A stretch of 64,000 nucleotides of DNA from Bacteroidaceae bacterium (GCA_016291905.1 JAEEZS010000009.1:62001-126000); one strand, 5' to 3'; counted from the first letter of the stretch, positions 35,475 to 43,705 are shown. Notes: generated by a model from the sequence alone, not told the origin. A program made the numbers and translations.

Positions 35475-35482
35475 CAGCAGCA

Positions 35483-36508
35483 ATGGAAAAGGACATTATT
35501 ATATTAGGTATAGAGTCGTCGTGCGACGATACGTCGGCAGCCGTCATCCGCAACGGGGTGTTGCTATCGAACGTCACGGCGTCGCAGGCGGTACACGAGA
35601 GCTACGGGGGCGTGGTGCCGGAGCTGGCTTCGCGTGCCCATGAGCAGAACATCGTACCCGTTGTTGACCAAGCGCTCAAACGCGCCGAGGTAAAGAAGGA
35701 GCAGCTGTCGGCTGTGGCTTTCACACGAGGTCCAGGCCTGATGGGCTCGTTGCTTGTGGGCGTGTCGTTTGCCAAAGGCTTCGCCCGCTCGTTGGGCATT
35801 CCGCTCATCGACGTCAATCATCTGCAGGGGCATGTCCTGGCCCATTTCATCGACGAAAAGGACGTGGTGCCCGTTCACCCCTCCTTCCCCTTCCTCTGCC
35901 TGCTGGTGTCGGGTGGAAATTCGCAGATTGTCCTTGTAAAAGCCTACAACCAGATGGAAGTCATTGGGCAGACTATCGACGATGCTGCCGGAGAAGCCAT
36001 CGACAAATGCTCGAAGGTGATGGGACTGGGCTACCCTGGAGGCCCTATTATCGATAAACTTGCTCGACAGGGCAATCCCGATGCCTATACCTTCAGCAAA
36101 CCGCACATCGCAGGATACGACTACAGCTTCAGCGGACTGAAGACGTCGTTCCTCTATTTCTTGCGCGACCAAATCAAGGAGAATCCCGATTTCATTGAGC
36201 AGAACAAGGCCGACTTGGCTGCCTCGCTGGAACGGACTGTTGTGGAAATCCTGATGGACAAGCTGCGCCGTGCTGCCAAGGACCTCGGCATACGCGAGGT
36301 GGCTGTGGCTGGAGGCGTCAGCGCCAACACGGGGCTACGCAAAGCCTTCCTCGACCATTCGCGCCGCTACCGCTGGAACGTTTATATCCCCAAGTTCGGA
36401 TTCACTACCGACAACGCCGCCATGATTGCCATCACAGGCTACTACAAATATCAGGACGAGGACTTCTGCTCCATCGACCAGCCTGCCTTCTCACGTGTCA
36501 CCCTTTAG
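35483..36508 (+). CDS. tsaD: tRNA N6-threonylcarbamoyladenosine synthase TsaD
   Basis: The 341-residue protein has the TsaD/Kae1 ASKHA fold: GIESSCDDTSAAV near residue 8, the metal-binding HLQGHVLAH near 112, LLVSGGNSQIV near 135 and AVAGGVSANTGLR near 276. It transfers the threonylcarbamoyl group to A37 of ANN-decoding tRNAs. The frame continues 90 bp upstream, but that extension spans the promoter box and codes a low-complexity peptide, so the ATG at 35483 is preferred. The CinA-domain gene follows 10 bp later. Confidence 0.95.
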   Translation: MEKDIIILGIESSCDDTSAAVIRNGVLLSNVTASQAVHESYGGVVPELASRAHEQNIVPVVDQALKRAEVKKEQLSAVAFTRGPGLMGSLLVGVSFAKGFARSLGIPLIDVNHLQGHVLAHFIDEKDVVPVHPSFPFLCLLVSGGNSQIVLVKAYNQMEVIGQTIDDAAGEAIDKCSKVMGLGYPGGPIIDKLARQGNPDAYTFSKPHIAGYDYSFSGLKTSFLYFLRDQIKENPDFIEQNKADLAASLERTVVEILMDKLRRAAKDLGIREVAVAGGVSANTGLRKAFLDHSRRYRWNVYIPKFGFTTDNAAMIAITGYYKYQDEDFCSIDQPAFSRVTL

Positions 36509-36518
36509 GAACGTAACC

Positions 36519-37016
36519 ATGAAACAGGAAATACGTACCACAGCCCGAGCAATAATAAAAGCGCTGGCAGCCTGCCATAAGACCGTCGGCACAGCCGAAA
36601 GCTGCACAGGCGGAGGCATTGCTGCGGCACTCACGTCCATCAGCGGCAGCTCTGCCGTTGTGCGAGGGGGCATCGTTTCCTACGCTACCGAAGTCAAGCA
36701 AGACCTCCTGCACGTCAAAGCCAGCACGTTGCGCCGCTTCGATGTTGTCAGCGAACAAGTGGTTATTGAGATGGCACAAGGGGCATTAAAGACCCTGAAA
36801 GCAGACTTTGCCGTTTCCACATCAGGCGTTTCGGGCCCTTCAGGAGGAACACCCGAAAACCCTGTGGGGACTGTTTGGATAGCCGTTGCCTCAGCCGAGG
36901 GAGCCGTACACACCTACCGTCTCAGCGGCGAAGACCTGGGCCGCGCGCAGAACACCCAGCGAGCCGTCCTGGAAGCCCTGCGGCAACTGCTCAGCGTTAT
37001 TTCTTCTCAGGCATGA
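36519..37016 (+). CDS. CinA C-terminal domain protein (nicotinamide-nucleotide amidase, PncC-like)
   Basis: The 165-residue protein contains only the CinA C-terminal domain: TVGTAESCTGGGIAAALTSISGSSAVVRGGIVSY and TSGVSGPSGGTPENPVGTVWIAV. This domain deamidates NMN to nicotinic acid mononucleotide in other bacteria. It lacks the N-terminal molybdopterin-like domain, which is usual for stand-alone PncC. The ATG at 36519 comes after the tsaD stop by 10 bp. The last 20 bp overlap the converging SPFH gene. Confidence 0.9.
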   Translation: MKQEIRTTARAIIKALAACHKTVGTAESCTGGGIAAALTSISGSSAVVRGGIVSYATEVKQDLLHVKASTLRRFDVVSEQVVIEMAQGALKTLKADFAVSTSGVSGPSGGTPENPVGTVWIAVASAEGAVHTYRLSGEDLGRAQNTQRAVLEALRQLLSVISSQA

Positions 37017-37836
37017 TCATGACGGCGCTGCCGTTGCCCGTCATGTACGTGGGGAGCTTGCCGTCCCATTTCTCAATCCAGTCTTCCTGCACAATCTGCT
37101 CGGAAAGCGAGGCGCTGATGGTACGGTTGTAGTAAGCCTCGGCGTCAGCCTTCACCTTCATGGCCTCGGCGCTACCGCGAGCCTCTGCCACAGCAATCTT
37201 AGCCATTGCCTCAGCCTCCTTTACCTTGTTTTCGGCCTTCAGCGCCGACTGGATGGCGATGTTCTTCTCATTAATCATCTCCGTGAGCGACGCAGGAGGA
37301 GTAATCTGCGACGTAAATTCCTCGACGATGAAGCCTTCGTCGCGCATCGTGGCGTCAAGGCGCGAGCGGACATCATTCTCAAACTTCTCGCGATTAGACA
37401 TCAGCGAGTCGGAGGTGTATTGGTTGGCACACGTGCGGTAAGCCTCGTAGATACACGTGCGGATGTAGCCGCTCTCCAATTCGCGCACGCCCTTACGGTA
37501 TTTGACGAAGATGCTGCACACCTTTTCCTCGTCGATGCGGTAGGCAATCGTCGGGTCCATAGAAAAGATGGAAGCATCCTTGGCATTCACGTTGAACGGC
37601 TCGTAGTTCTTACGCTGCACGTACGTAGGATATTTGTAGATGCGGGTAGTGATGGGATTGTAGAACACCCAACCGCGGCACGTTCCCTCCACGCCTCCAT
37701 GCATGTCGGAACGGCTCGACCACTTATGGAACTTCACGCCGATATCACCCGAGTCGACCACCGTGCAGCAGTTCATAAGTAACACCACAATCAGGCAGCA
37801 CACGCCCAGAATCACAAACAAGAATTTCTTTTTCAT
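36997..37836 (-). CDS. SPFH/Band 7 (prohibitin-like) membrane protein
   Basis: The 279-residue protein has an N-terminal membrane segment (FLFVILGVCCLIVVLLMNC), which could alternatively be a lipobox. A Band 7 domain (about residues 28-190) follows, then an alanine/glutamate-rich coiled coil (NEKNIAIQSALKAENKVKEAEAMAKIAVAEARGSAEAM). Prohibitin-like proteins oligomerise in the membrane and modulate proteases or lipid domains. Its stop overlaps the 3' end of the CinA gene by 20 bp. A perfect promoter box lies 39 bp upstream. Confidence 0.87.
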   Translation of the reverse strand: MKKKFLFVILGVCCLIVVLLMNCCTVVDSGDIGVKFHKWSSRSDMHGGVEGTCRGWVFYNPITTRIYKYPTYVQRKNYEPFNVNAKDASIFSMDPTIAYRIDEEKVCSIFVKYRKGVRELESGYIRTCIYEAYRTCANQYTSDSLMSNREKFENDVRSRLDATMRDEGFIVEEFTSQITPPASLTEMINEKNIAIQSALKAENKVKEAEAMAKIAVAEARGSAEAMKVKADAEAYYNRTISASLSEQIVQEDWIEKWDGKLPTYMTGNGSAVMIMPEKK

Positions 37837-37874
37837 ATACTAAATACGCTGTTAGGATAATTTGTTTCTGGCAG

Positions 37875-37882
37875 CAAAGGTA
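37875..37882 (-). promoter_or_regulatory. -7 box for the SPFH gene
   Basis: The minus strand reads TACCTTTG followed by CTG, 38 bp upstream of the ATG. Confidence 0.65.
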
Positions 37883-37945
37883 ACGCACGTTGACGAAATA
37901 CACAAAAAAAACGACATGATTTTGCACAAGTTCCGAAAAAACACG

Positions 37946-37953
37946 TATCTTTG
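37946..37953 (+). promoter_or_regulatory. -7 box for the nitroreductase lipoprotein gene
   Basis: TATCTTTG followed by CC lies 24 bp upstream of the ATG. Confidence 0.65.
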
Positions 37954-37977
37954 CCGAAACAATTATAATGTAAGAAT

Positions 37978-38598
37978 ATGAAAAAGTACACATTGCTCCT
38001 TTTGATGGCGCTGGCTCTCCCGCTGTGTGCCTGCAACGGACAGAAAAAAGATCAGAAAAACGAACAAACAGTGGAAACAACAGTGAAAAAAGACTTTATG
38101 GACATTGCAGCTGAGCGCTACTCCGTGCGCCACTTTTCCTCGCAAGCCGTGGAACAGGAGAAAATCGACCTTATTCTCGAAGCCGGCAAACTGGCTCCCA
38201 CAGCCGTCAACAGCCAACCGCAGATGATTTACGTGCTGCGCTCGGAGGATGCTGTGGCAAAGGCCAACCAGTTCAGCCCCTGCATGTACGGCGCCCCGCA
38301 GGCCTTCCTCTTCTGCTACGACGACAACCGCGTGTGCCGTCGGGGCGAAAACGGCAACTTCGGAGAGATTGACGTTACCATCGTGCTCACGCACATGATG
38401 CTTGAAGCATGGAACCTCGGCATCGGCACCTGCCCTGTGGGCACCTTCCGTCAGGACGAGGCTAAGACTCTCCTCGGACTTCCCGACAACATCCACCCCA
38501 TCCTGCTGATGCCCTTCGGCTATCCTGCTGACGATGCCAAACCCTCAGACCGTCACAAAGCCTACCGTAACATGGACGAAATGGTGGAGTACAAATAG
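37978..38598 (+). CDS. Nitroreductase family protein with a lipoprotein signal
   Basis: The 206-residue protein has a lipoprotein signal ending LALPLCAC (cysteine near 19), then the nitroreductase domain with ERYSVRHFSSQAV, APTAVNSQPQMIYVL, WNLGIGTCPVGTF and MPFGYPADDAKPS. Nitroreductases are usually cytoplasmic because FMN and NAD(P)H are there. A lipid anchor would put this one outside the inner membrane, so its electron source is unclear. Either it is exported with flavin or the signal is not functional. It has its own promoter box and terminator. Confidence 0.85.
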   Translation: MKKYTLLLLMALALPLCACNGQKKDQKNEQTVETTVKKDFMDIAAERYSVRHFSSQAVEQEKIDLILEAGKLAPTAVNSQPQMIYVLRSEDAVAKANQFSPCMYGAPQAFLFCYDDNRVCRRGENGNFGEIDVTIVLTHMMLEAWNLGIGTCPVGTFRQDEAKTLLGLPDNIHPILLMPFGYPADDAKPSDRHKAYRNMDEMVEYK

Positions 38599-38623
38599 GT
38601 TGTTAAAAAAGCAAGTTATTTTT

Positions 38624-38662
38624 CGGTGTTTGGTTAATTTTTGCCAAACACCGAATATTTTT
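38624..38662 (+). terminator. Intrinsic terminator after the nitroreductase gene
   Basis: CGGTGTTTGG (38624-38633) pairs with CCAAACACCG (38644-38653) and is followed by AATATTTTTT. It separates the nitroreductase from the two-component operon. Confidence 0.85.
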
Positions 38663-38696
38663 TAATAAAAATGAGAGCATGAATTTAAGAGTTCCC

Positions 38697-38704
38697 TATA
38701 TTTG
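38697..38704 (+). promoter_or_regulatory. -7 box abutting the sensor kinase start
   Basis: TATATTTG followed by CAG ends 6 bp before the kinase ATG, implying a leaderless or nearly leaderless transcript. Confidence 0.6.
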
Positions 38705-38710
38705 CAGCGT

Positions 38711-40225
38711 ATGAGAAAACATGTCATTTGGCTATTGAGTATTGTGATAGGGCTGTCGTGCGTAGCCCTGCTTGTGCTGCAAGTCCGGTACATCGACGAG
38801 ATGCGTTCGATGCGCCGCCAACAGTTTGAGGAATCTGTCAAGCGCAGCCTCTATGCGACGGCTCATAACCTCGAAGTCTATGAAACTATGAACTACCTGG
38901 AGCAAGACGCCATCCAGACAGAGCGCAACGCGCGTGCCAGCCAGGGGCAGTCCGAGAGCCACGAGTATAATATACAAATGAAGGACGGGCGTGTCTCGGC
39001 CTTCGAGTTCCACTCCATCACGCTCCCGCCCAAGCCGCAGGCACAAGTGAAGAGCGATGCCCCCATACCCCAGACCTCCCAGTCGCTGCAGGACATCATC
39101 CGCAAGCGCTATGCCAACCAGCGTGCCCTGATGGACGAGGTCATCTACAACATCCTCTACACCGCTAGCAACAAGCCTCTCAGCCAGCGCATCGACTTCC
39201 AGACCCTTGACCGCGACCTGCAGACCGAGCTGCTTAACAACGGCATCACGCTGACCTACCACTTCACCGTCAGCACCTCCGACGGACGCCTGGTCTATAG
39301 CTGTCCCGACTACGAGGAGAAGCGCCACGGAGCTACCTACTCGCAAATACTCTTCCGCAACGACCCGCCCAACCGCATGGGCGTGCTGAAGATACACTTC
39401 CCCGATGCCAACACCTACATGTTCAACTCCATACGCTACGTTATGCCTGCCATCATCTTCACCCTTATTCTGATGGTGACATTCAGTTACGCCTTGTGGA
39501 TTATCTCGCGCCAGAAAAAGCTCACCGAGGTGAAGAACGACTTCATCAACAACATGACACACGAGTTGAAGACCCCCATCAGTACCATCTCGCTGGCAGC
39601 CCAGATGCTGGGCGACTCGGGCGTCACCAAATCCCCTGAAATGGCGCGTCATATCTCCGGCGTCATCAACGACGAGACGAAACGCCTGCGCCTGCTGGTG
39701 GAAAAGGTACTCCAGATGTCCATGTTCGACCGTCAGAACACCTCCCTCAAGTTGCGCGACCTCGATGCCAATGATACTATCGACAGCGTCGTGCACACCT
39801 TCGAACTGAAAGTAAAGAAATACGGAGGCACCCTCACCGCCTCCCTCGATGCCGCCGACGCCCTTGTCGCAGCCGACGAAATGCACTTTACCAACGTCAT
39901 CTTCAACCTCCTCGACAATGCCGTGAAGTACCGTCGCGAGGACACCCCGCTGGAGTTGAAAGTCAGCACCTGGAACGATGGAGGCAAGCTCTGCATAGCC
40001 GTCAAGGACAACGGCATAGGCATCAAGAAAGACAATCTCAAGCACATCTTCGACCGCTTCTACCGCGTCCACACCGGCAACAAGCACGACGTGAAGGGCT
40101 TTGGCCTCGGACTGGCCTACGTGAAGAAGATTGTCACCGACCTCAAGGGCTCCATCCGTGCTGAGAGTGAGCTCGGCGTAGGTACGACGTTCATCATCAC
40201 CCTGCCCCTGCTGGACAATGCATGA
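38711..40225 (+). CDS. rprX: Sensor histidine kinase, RprX-like
   Basis: The 504-residue kinase has an N-terminal transmembrane helix (about residues 5-24), a periplasmic sensor domain to about residue 240, a second helix (YVMPAIIFTLILMVTFSYALWII), an H-box NNMTHELKTPIS with phosphoacceptor His near residue 280, and an ATPase domain with NLLDNAVKYR, KDNGIGIKKDNL and GFGLGLAYVK. It most resembles RprX of Bacteroides. I chose the ATG at 38711 over a TTG 9 bp upstream that lies within the promoter. The response regulator gene follows 51 bp later. Confidence 0.88.
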   Translation: MRKHVIWLLSIVIGLSCVALLVLQVRYIDEMRSMRRQQFEESVKRSLYATAHNLEVYETMNYLEQDAIQTERNARASQGQSESHEYNIQMKDGRVSAFEFHSITLPPKPQAQVKSDAPIPQTSQSLQDIIRKRYANQRALMDEVIYNILYTASNKPLSQRIDFQTLDRDLQTELLNNGITLTYHFTVSTSDGRLVYSCPDYEEKRHGATYSQILFRNDPPNRMGVLKIHFPDANTYMFNSIRYVMPAIIFTLILMVTFSYALWIISRQKKLTEVKNDFINNMTHELKTPISTISLAAQMLGDSGVTKSPEMARHISGVINDETKRLRLLVEKVLQMSMFDRQNTSLKLRDLDANDTIDSVVHTFELKVKKYGGTLTASLDAADALVAADEMHFTNVIFNLLDNAVKYRREDTPLELKVSTWNDGGKLCIAVKDNGIGIKKDNLKHIFDRFYRVHTGNKHDVKGFGLGLAYVKKIVTDLKGSIRAESELGVGTTFIITLPLLDNA

Positions 40226-40276
40226 CAATAATAATAGAAAACGAACAATAGTATTAACCCTTAATTCCAATCAACT

Positions 40277-40981
40277 ATGGGCGACAAATTGAAAATCCTA
40301 CTTTGTGAAGACGACGAGAACCTCGGCATGCTGCTGAGAGAGTACCTCAACGCCAAAGGCTATGAGACAGACCTCTGTCCCGACGGCGAAGCCGGCTACA
40401 AAGCCTTCATGAAAAACAAGTACGACGTCTGTGTGCTCGACGTGATGATGCCTAAGAAGGACGGCTTCACGCTGGCCAAGGAAATCCGCGAGGTCAACAC
40501 CGAAGTACCCATCATCTTCCTCACGGCCAAGACCATGAAGGAAGACGTGCAGGAAGGCTTCCGTCTGGGTGCCGACGACTACATCCCCAAACCCTTCAGC
40601 ATGGAAGAGCTCACCCTGCGCATCGAGGCCATCCTGCGCCGCGTACACGGACAGAAGACCAAGACCGTCACGCTCTATCGCTTCGGCTCCTTCTCGTTCG
40701 ACACGCAGAAGCAGCTGCTCACCTGTGGCGACGACCAGCAGAAGCTCACCACCAAAGAGTCTGAACTGCTCACCCTGCTCTGCGCACACGCCAACGACAT
40801 CCTCCAGCGAGAGTATGCCCTCAAGACCATCTGGATTGACGACAACTACTTCAACGCCCGCAGCATGGACGTCTATATCACCAAGCTGCGCAAGCTCCTG
40901 AAGGCCGACCCCACGGTGGAGATCATCAACATCCACGGCAAGGGCTACAAGCTCATTGCCCCGCAGGTTGAAGAGGACTAA
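40277..40981 (+). CDS. rprY: OmpR-family response regulator, RprY-like
   Basis: The 234-residue protein has a receiver domain (LCEDDENL, phosphoacceptor Asp near residue 55 in VCVLDVMMP, a conserved lysine in IPKPFS) and a winged-helix DNA-binding domain ending in GKGYKLIAP. It pairs with the upstream kinase. RprY in Bacteroides fragilis controls metabolic genes; the regulon here is not known. A 13-bp-stem hairpin follows the gene. Confidence 0.9.
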   Translation: MGDKLKILLCEDDENLGMLLREYLNAKGYETDLCPDGEAGYKAFMKNKYDVCVLDVMMPKKDGFTLAKEIREVNTEVPIIFLTAKTMKEDVQEGFRLGADDYIPKPFSMEELTLRIEAILRRVHGQKTKTVTLYRFGSFSFDTQKQLLTCGDDQQKLTTKESELLTLLCAHANDILQREYALKTIWIDDNYFNARSMDVYITKLRKLLKADPTVEIINIHGKGYKLIAPQVEED

Positions 40982-41008
40982 CCCTCCCCCGTCAACCCAC
41001 ATGAACGA

Positions 41009-41039
41009 GAGAAGTCTGGATATCCCATCCAGACTTCTC
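41009..41039. terminator. Hairpin terminator between rprY and tRNA-Tyr
   Basis: GAGAAGTCTGGAT (41009-41021) and its exact complement (41027-41039) enclose a 5-nt loop. It lies between converging rprY and tRNA-Tyr, so it may serve both strands, though the T run is short. Confidence 0.65.
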
Positions 41040-41080
41040 CCATCTTTAAATAAAAACGCTTAGTTATGAAAAACCTTTCG

Positions 41081-41163
41081 TGGGTGAAGATGGATTCGAA
41101 CCACCGAAGTCGATAGACAGCAGATTTACAGTCTGCCCCATTTGGCCACTCTGGAATTCACCC
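41081..41163 (-). tRNA. tRNA-Tyr (anticodon GTA)
   Basis: The 83-nt class II tRNA begins GGGTGAATTCC and ends TTCACCCA on the minus strand. The anticodon stem GCAGA/TCTGC closes the loop CTGTAAA (anticodon GTA), and a long variable arm follows. No CCA is encoded. Confidence 0.95.
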
Positions 41164-41174
41164 CTTAAACGGAA

Positions 41175-41198
41175 TGAAGATTGATGCCTCAATCTTCA
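41175..41198. other. Hairpin between tRNA-Val and tRNA-Tyr
   Basis: TGAAGATTGA and TCAATCTTCA form a perfect 10-bp stem with a 4-nt loop in the 50-bp spacer of the two minus-strand tRNA genes. It could be a processing signal or a repeat remnant; the words match the GAAGATT heptads elsewhere. Confidence 0.55.
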
Positions 41199-41213
41199 AT
41201 TCCCTTTCGGTTG

Positions 41214-41288
41214 TGGCCCTTCGCAGGTTCGAACTGCGGACCTCTTGCCTGTCAAGCAAGCGCTCTGAACCAACTGAGCTAAAGGACC
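41214..41288 (-). tRNA. tRNA-Val (anticodon GAC)
   Basis: The 75-nt cloverleaf starts GGTCCTT and ends AAGGGCCA on the minus strand. The anticodon stem CTTGC/GCAAG closes loop TTGACAG, giving anticodon GAC (valine GUC/GUU). It is the first gene of a two-tRNA unit with tRNA-Tyr. Confidence 0.93.
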
Positions 41289-41305
41289 GTTTTCAAATTC
41301 GGCTG

Positions 41306-41313
41306 CAAAGATA
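41306..41313 (-). promoter_or_regulatory. -7 box for the tRNA-Val/tRNA-Tyr unit
   Basis: The minus strand reads TATCTTTG followed by CAG, 17 bp upstream of tRNA-Val. No separate box is seen before tRNA-Tyr. Confidence 0.7.
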
Positions 41314-41386
41314 CGGCAAACCGTTAAAAGTGCCAAACAAAAACAACATTTTTTTTCATTCCCGCACAAAATTCTTCAAAATCCAC

Positions 41387-41394
41387 TACCTTTG
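41387..41394 (+). promoter_or_regulatory. -7 box for the DUF4298-mnmA operon
   Basis: TACCTTTG followed by CAG lies 29 bp upstream of the DUF4298 ATG. Confidence 0.7.
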
Positions 41395-41423
41395 CAGCCT
41401 ACAAACACCCATTCACCCAAGAA

Positions 41424-41732
41424 ATGGAACAGACCGAACGCATCAAGCAGATGGAGCTGTGTCTCGACGAAGCCACAGCTGCCGTTGCCGACCTCTCGGC
41501 AGCTCTCGACCGTTACTCCCAGGCGCAGGAAGCCATCAAGGCACTTGCCGCCTACTACGGCAGCGACGTGTGGAAGGCCGACTTCCATGCTGACGAACAG
41601 GGCCTGCTCCCTGCCGACCTCAAGCGCGGCGTACTCTCCGAGGATGCCGCATGGAACGTGCTCTCCGACAGCCGTGAGCTGAACATACGACTCCTCGAGA
41701 CACTCCTCACTATCCTCAAGGACAAGCCATGA
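41424..41732 (+). CDS. DUF4298 family protein
   Basis: The 102-residue, mostly helical protein has the DUF4298 core: LAAYYGSDVWKADFHADEQGLLPADLKRGVLSEDAAWNVL. The function is unknown. Its stop overlaps the start of mnmA by 4 bp (ATGA), so translation is coupled. That places it in tRNA thiolation or general translation by context only. Confidence 0.85.
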   Translation: MEQTERIKQMELCLDEATAAVADLSAALDRYSQAQEAIKALAAYYGSDVWKADFHADEQGLLPADLKRGVLSEDAAWNVLSDSRELNIRLLETLLTILKDKP

Positions 41733-42802
41733 CAGACCTCACCCAACTCCACGACAAGCGCATCGCCCTGCTCCTCTCCGGAGGCGTCGACAGCTCGGTA
41801 GCCGCCTGGCAGCTCGTCAGTCAGGGACTCAAGCCCGACTGCTTCTACATCCGCATCGGCCCCGACGAAACCGAGGAGTGGGACTGCACCTCCGAAGAGG
41901 ACATGGAGATGGCCACCTCCATAGCCGCACGCTATGGGCTGACGCTCAATGTCGTCGACTGTCACCGCGAGTACTGGGATCAGGTGACGCGCTATACCAT
42001 GGAGAAAGTCCGTGCCGGCTTTACTCCCAACCCCGATGTCATGTGCAACCGCCTCATCAAGTTCGGCGCCTTCGACGAGAAGGCAGGCCACGACTACGAC
42101 CTCATCGCCACCGGCCATTACGCACAGACGGAGTGGATCGACGGGCAGAAGTGGCTCACCACCAGCCCCGACCCCGTGAAGGACCAGACCGACTTCCTTG
42201 CCCAGATCTACGACTGGCAACTCCGCAAAGCTCTCTTCCCCATCGGGCACCTCTACAAGGACGAAGTGCGCGCCATCGCCGAGCGCGAGCACCTCGTCAG
42301 CGCACACCGTAAGGACTCGCAGGGCATCTGCTTCCTCGGGAAGATCAACTACAACGACTATGTGCGCCGCTACCTCGGTGAGCAGCCCGGCGACGTCGTC
42401 GACTGGGACACAGGCCGCGTCATCGGGCAGCACCGTGGTCTCTGGTTCCACACCATCGGGCAGCGCAAGGGCCTCGGGCTCGGCGGCGGCCCCTGGAACG
42501 TCGTCCGAAAGGACATGGAGCATAACATCCTCTACGTCGTCAAGGGCTACGAGCCGCAGACCGTCTGTCGCAGCCACTTCCCCATCTGCGACATCCACCT
42601 ACTCACCCCCTGCACGCTGCCGCGCGACATCACCTTCAAGATACGCCACACCCCTCATTGGACCCGCGCCACCCTCGACGACGGCGTCATCCACTCCGAA
42701 GTCCCCATCCAAGGCGTCGCACCCGGACAGTTCTGCGTGCTCTACGACAAAGACCGTCACCGCTGCTTCGGCTCGGCCGAAATCGCCTGGAGCGAAGAAT
42801 AA
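41729..42802 (+). CDS. mnmA: tRNA-specific 2-thiouridylase MnmA
   Basis: The 357-residue enzyme has the PP-loop LLLSGGVDSSVAAW near residue 12, the catalytic cysteine pair (NPDVMCNRLIKFG near residue 108 and SQGICFLG near 205) and the C-terminal beta-barrel. It thiolates U34 of Lys, Glu and Gln tRNAs, using persulfide sulfur. Bacteroidota genomes often carry several MnmA paralogues, so this may be one of a set. It overlaps the DUF4298 gene by 4 bp. Confidence 0.92.
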   Translation: MTDLTQLHDKRIALLLSGGVDSSVAAWQLVSQGLKPDCFYIRIGPDETEEWDCTSEEDMEMATSIAARYGLTLNVVDCHREYWDQVTRYTMEKVRAGFTPNPDVMCNRLIKFGAFDEKAGHDYDLIATGHYAQTEWIDGQKWLTTSPDPVKDQTDFLAQIYDWQLRKALFPIGHLYKDEVRAIAEREHLVSAHRKDSQGICFLGKINYNDYVRRYLGEQPGDVVDWDTGRVIGQHRGLWFHTIGQRKGLGLGGGPWNVVRKDMEHNILYVVKGYEPQTVCRSHFPICDIHLLTPCTLPRDITFKIRHTPHWTRATLDDGVIHSEVPIQGVAPGQFCVLYDKDRHRCFGSAEIAWSEE

Positions 42803-42844
42803 AACGCAAAAAAACTGCTGATTTATTTGGATATTCCAGAAAAA

Positions 42845-42993
42845 AGTCGTTACTTTGCACGCTGATTTCTAAGAACAACCAAGGAAGGACCTGGTAAAGC
42901 GCCGCGAATCAGTGCATTGGATGCTAAATGCACCGTTTCCAGCCCACCCCGGCCTCCAGAAAAAAGAATAAGTAAACATTAAAGAAGATAGCG
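42845..42993 (+). promoter_or_regulatory. Promoter and structured leader of the rpmB operon
   Basis: A near-consensus box TTACTTTG followed by CAC begins at about 42851. The roughly 130-nt leader before rpmB contains a stem GTGCATT/AATGCAC with a 7-nt loop around 42912-42933. Leaders of this kind can bind ribosomal proteins, but no match to a known motif is recognised. Confidence 0.5.
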
Positions 42994-43254
42994 ATGTCTA
43001 AGATTTGTCAAATTACCGGAAAAAAGGCCATGATTGGCAACAACGTGTCACACTCCAAGCGTCGCACCAAGCGCTCGTTCGATGTGAACCTGTTTAAGAA
43101 GAAGTTCTACTATGTAGAGAAAGGCTGCTGGATTGAGCTGCGCCTGAGCGCCGCCGGTCTGCGCATCATCAACAAGAAAGGCTTGGACGCCGCCCTCAAC
43201 GAGGCCGTCGCCAATGGCTATTGCGACTGGAACGAAATTGCAGTCATAGGATAA
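42994..43254 (+). CDS. rpmB: Large ribosomal subunit protein bL28
   Basis: The 86-residue protein starts [29 protein letters not shown], the classic L28 opening, and ends with [13 protein letters not shown]. It is a component of the 50S subunit. rpmG follows 21 bp later, and both are followed by a DUF4295 gene. The promoter lies about 130 bp upstream. Confidence 0.97.
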   Translation: MSKICQITGKKAMIGNNVSHSKRRTKRSFDVNLFKKKFYYVEKGCWIELRLSAAGLRIINKKGLDAALNEAVANGYCDWNEIAVIG

Positions 43255-43275
43255 ACAGTTCAAGAGAATACAATT

Positions 43276-43464
43276 ATGGCAAAGAAAGTTAAAGGAAACA
43301 GAGTGCAGGTCATCCTCGAGTGCACCGAGCAGAAAGAAAGCGGCGTCCCCGGCATGAGCCGTTACATCACCACCAAGAACCGCAAGAACACCACCGAGCG
43401 TCTTGAGCTGAAGAAGTACAACCCCTATCTGAAGCGCATGACCGTCCACAAAGAGATCAAGTAA
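43276..43464 (+). CDS. rpmG: Large ribosomal subunit protein bL33
   Basis: The 62-residue basic protein has the L33 signature [47 protein letters not shown]. The zinc-binding cysteine pairs of some L33 proteins are absent, so this is the cysteine-free (C-) form. It sits between rpmB and the DUF4295 gene, 28 bp upstream of the latter. Confidence 0.96.
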   Translation: MAKKVKGNRVQVILECTEQKESGVPGMSRYITTKNRKNTTERLELKKYNPYLKRMTVHKEIK

Positions 43465-43492
43465 ACAGTCCAACCGCTAAATCACATCAACT

Positions 43493-43645
43493 ATGGCAAA
43501 GAAAGCAGTTGCAACCCTCCAGACCGGCAAGGCCAGTTCCTACGCCAAGGTCGTCAAGATGGTGAAATCCCCCAAGACCGGCGCCTACATCTTCACCGAA
43601 GAGATGGTTCCCGCCGAGAAGGTACAGGAATACGTCAAGAAGTAA
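43493..43645 (+). CDS. DUF4295 family protein, small basic ribosome-associated candidate
   Basis: The short gene encodes a 50-residue lysine-rich protein that starts MAKKAVATLQTGKASSYAKV and ends VPAEKVQEYVKK. It is part of the rpmB-rpmG operon in Bacteroidota. The family may correspond to the phylum-specific ribosomal protein bL38 reported in Flavobacterium ribosomes, but I cannot confirm that from sequence. In many relatives ftsY comes next; here a terminator and a MerR gene follow. Confidence 0.87.
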   Translation: MAKKAVATLQTGKASSYAKVVKMVKSPKTGAYIFTEEMVPAEKVQEYVKK

Positions 43646-43670
43646 AAAACCCCTTCCCTATCCAATAGTC

Positions 43671-43705
43671 ATCGGGACGTGCTGTGCGCGCCCCGATTTC
43701 TTTTT
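43671..43705 (+). terminator. Intrinsic terminator of the rpmB operon
   Basis: ATCGGG pairs with CCCGAT across a GC-rich hairpin (one A-C mismatch), followed by TTCTTTTTC, 25 bp after the DUF4295 stop. Confidence 0.75.

Noticed and set aside
38732-40270. Long antisense frame (about 512 codons) opposite the sensor kinase gene, and similar long antisense frames opposite lepA, potA, rprY, potD and pheT
   Set aside because: They mirror real genes with strong family motifs and a GC-rich third codon position, have no promoter or recognisable domain, and are common shadows in such genes.
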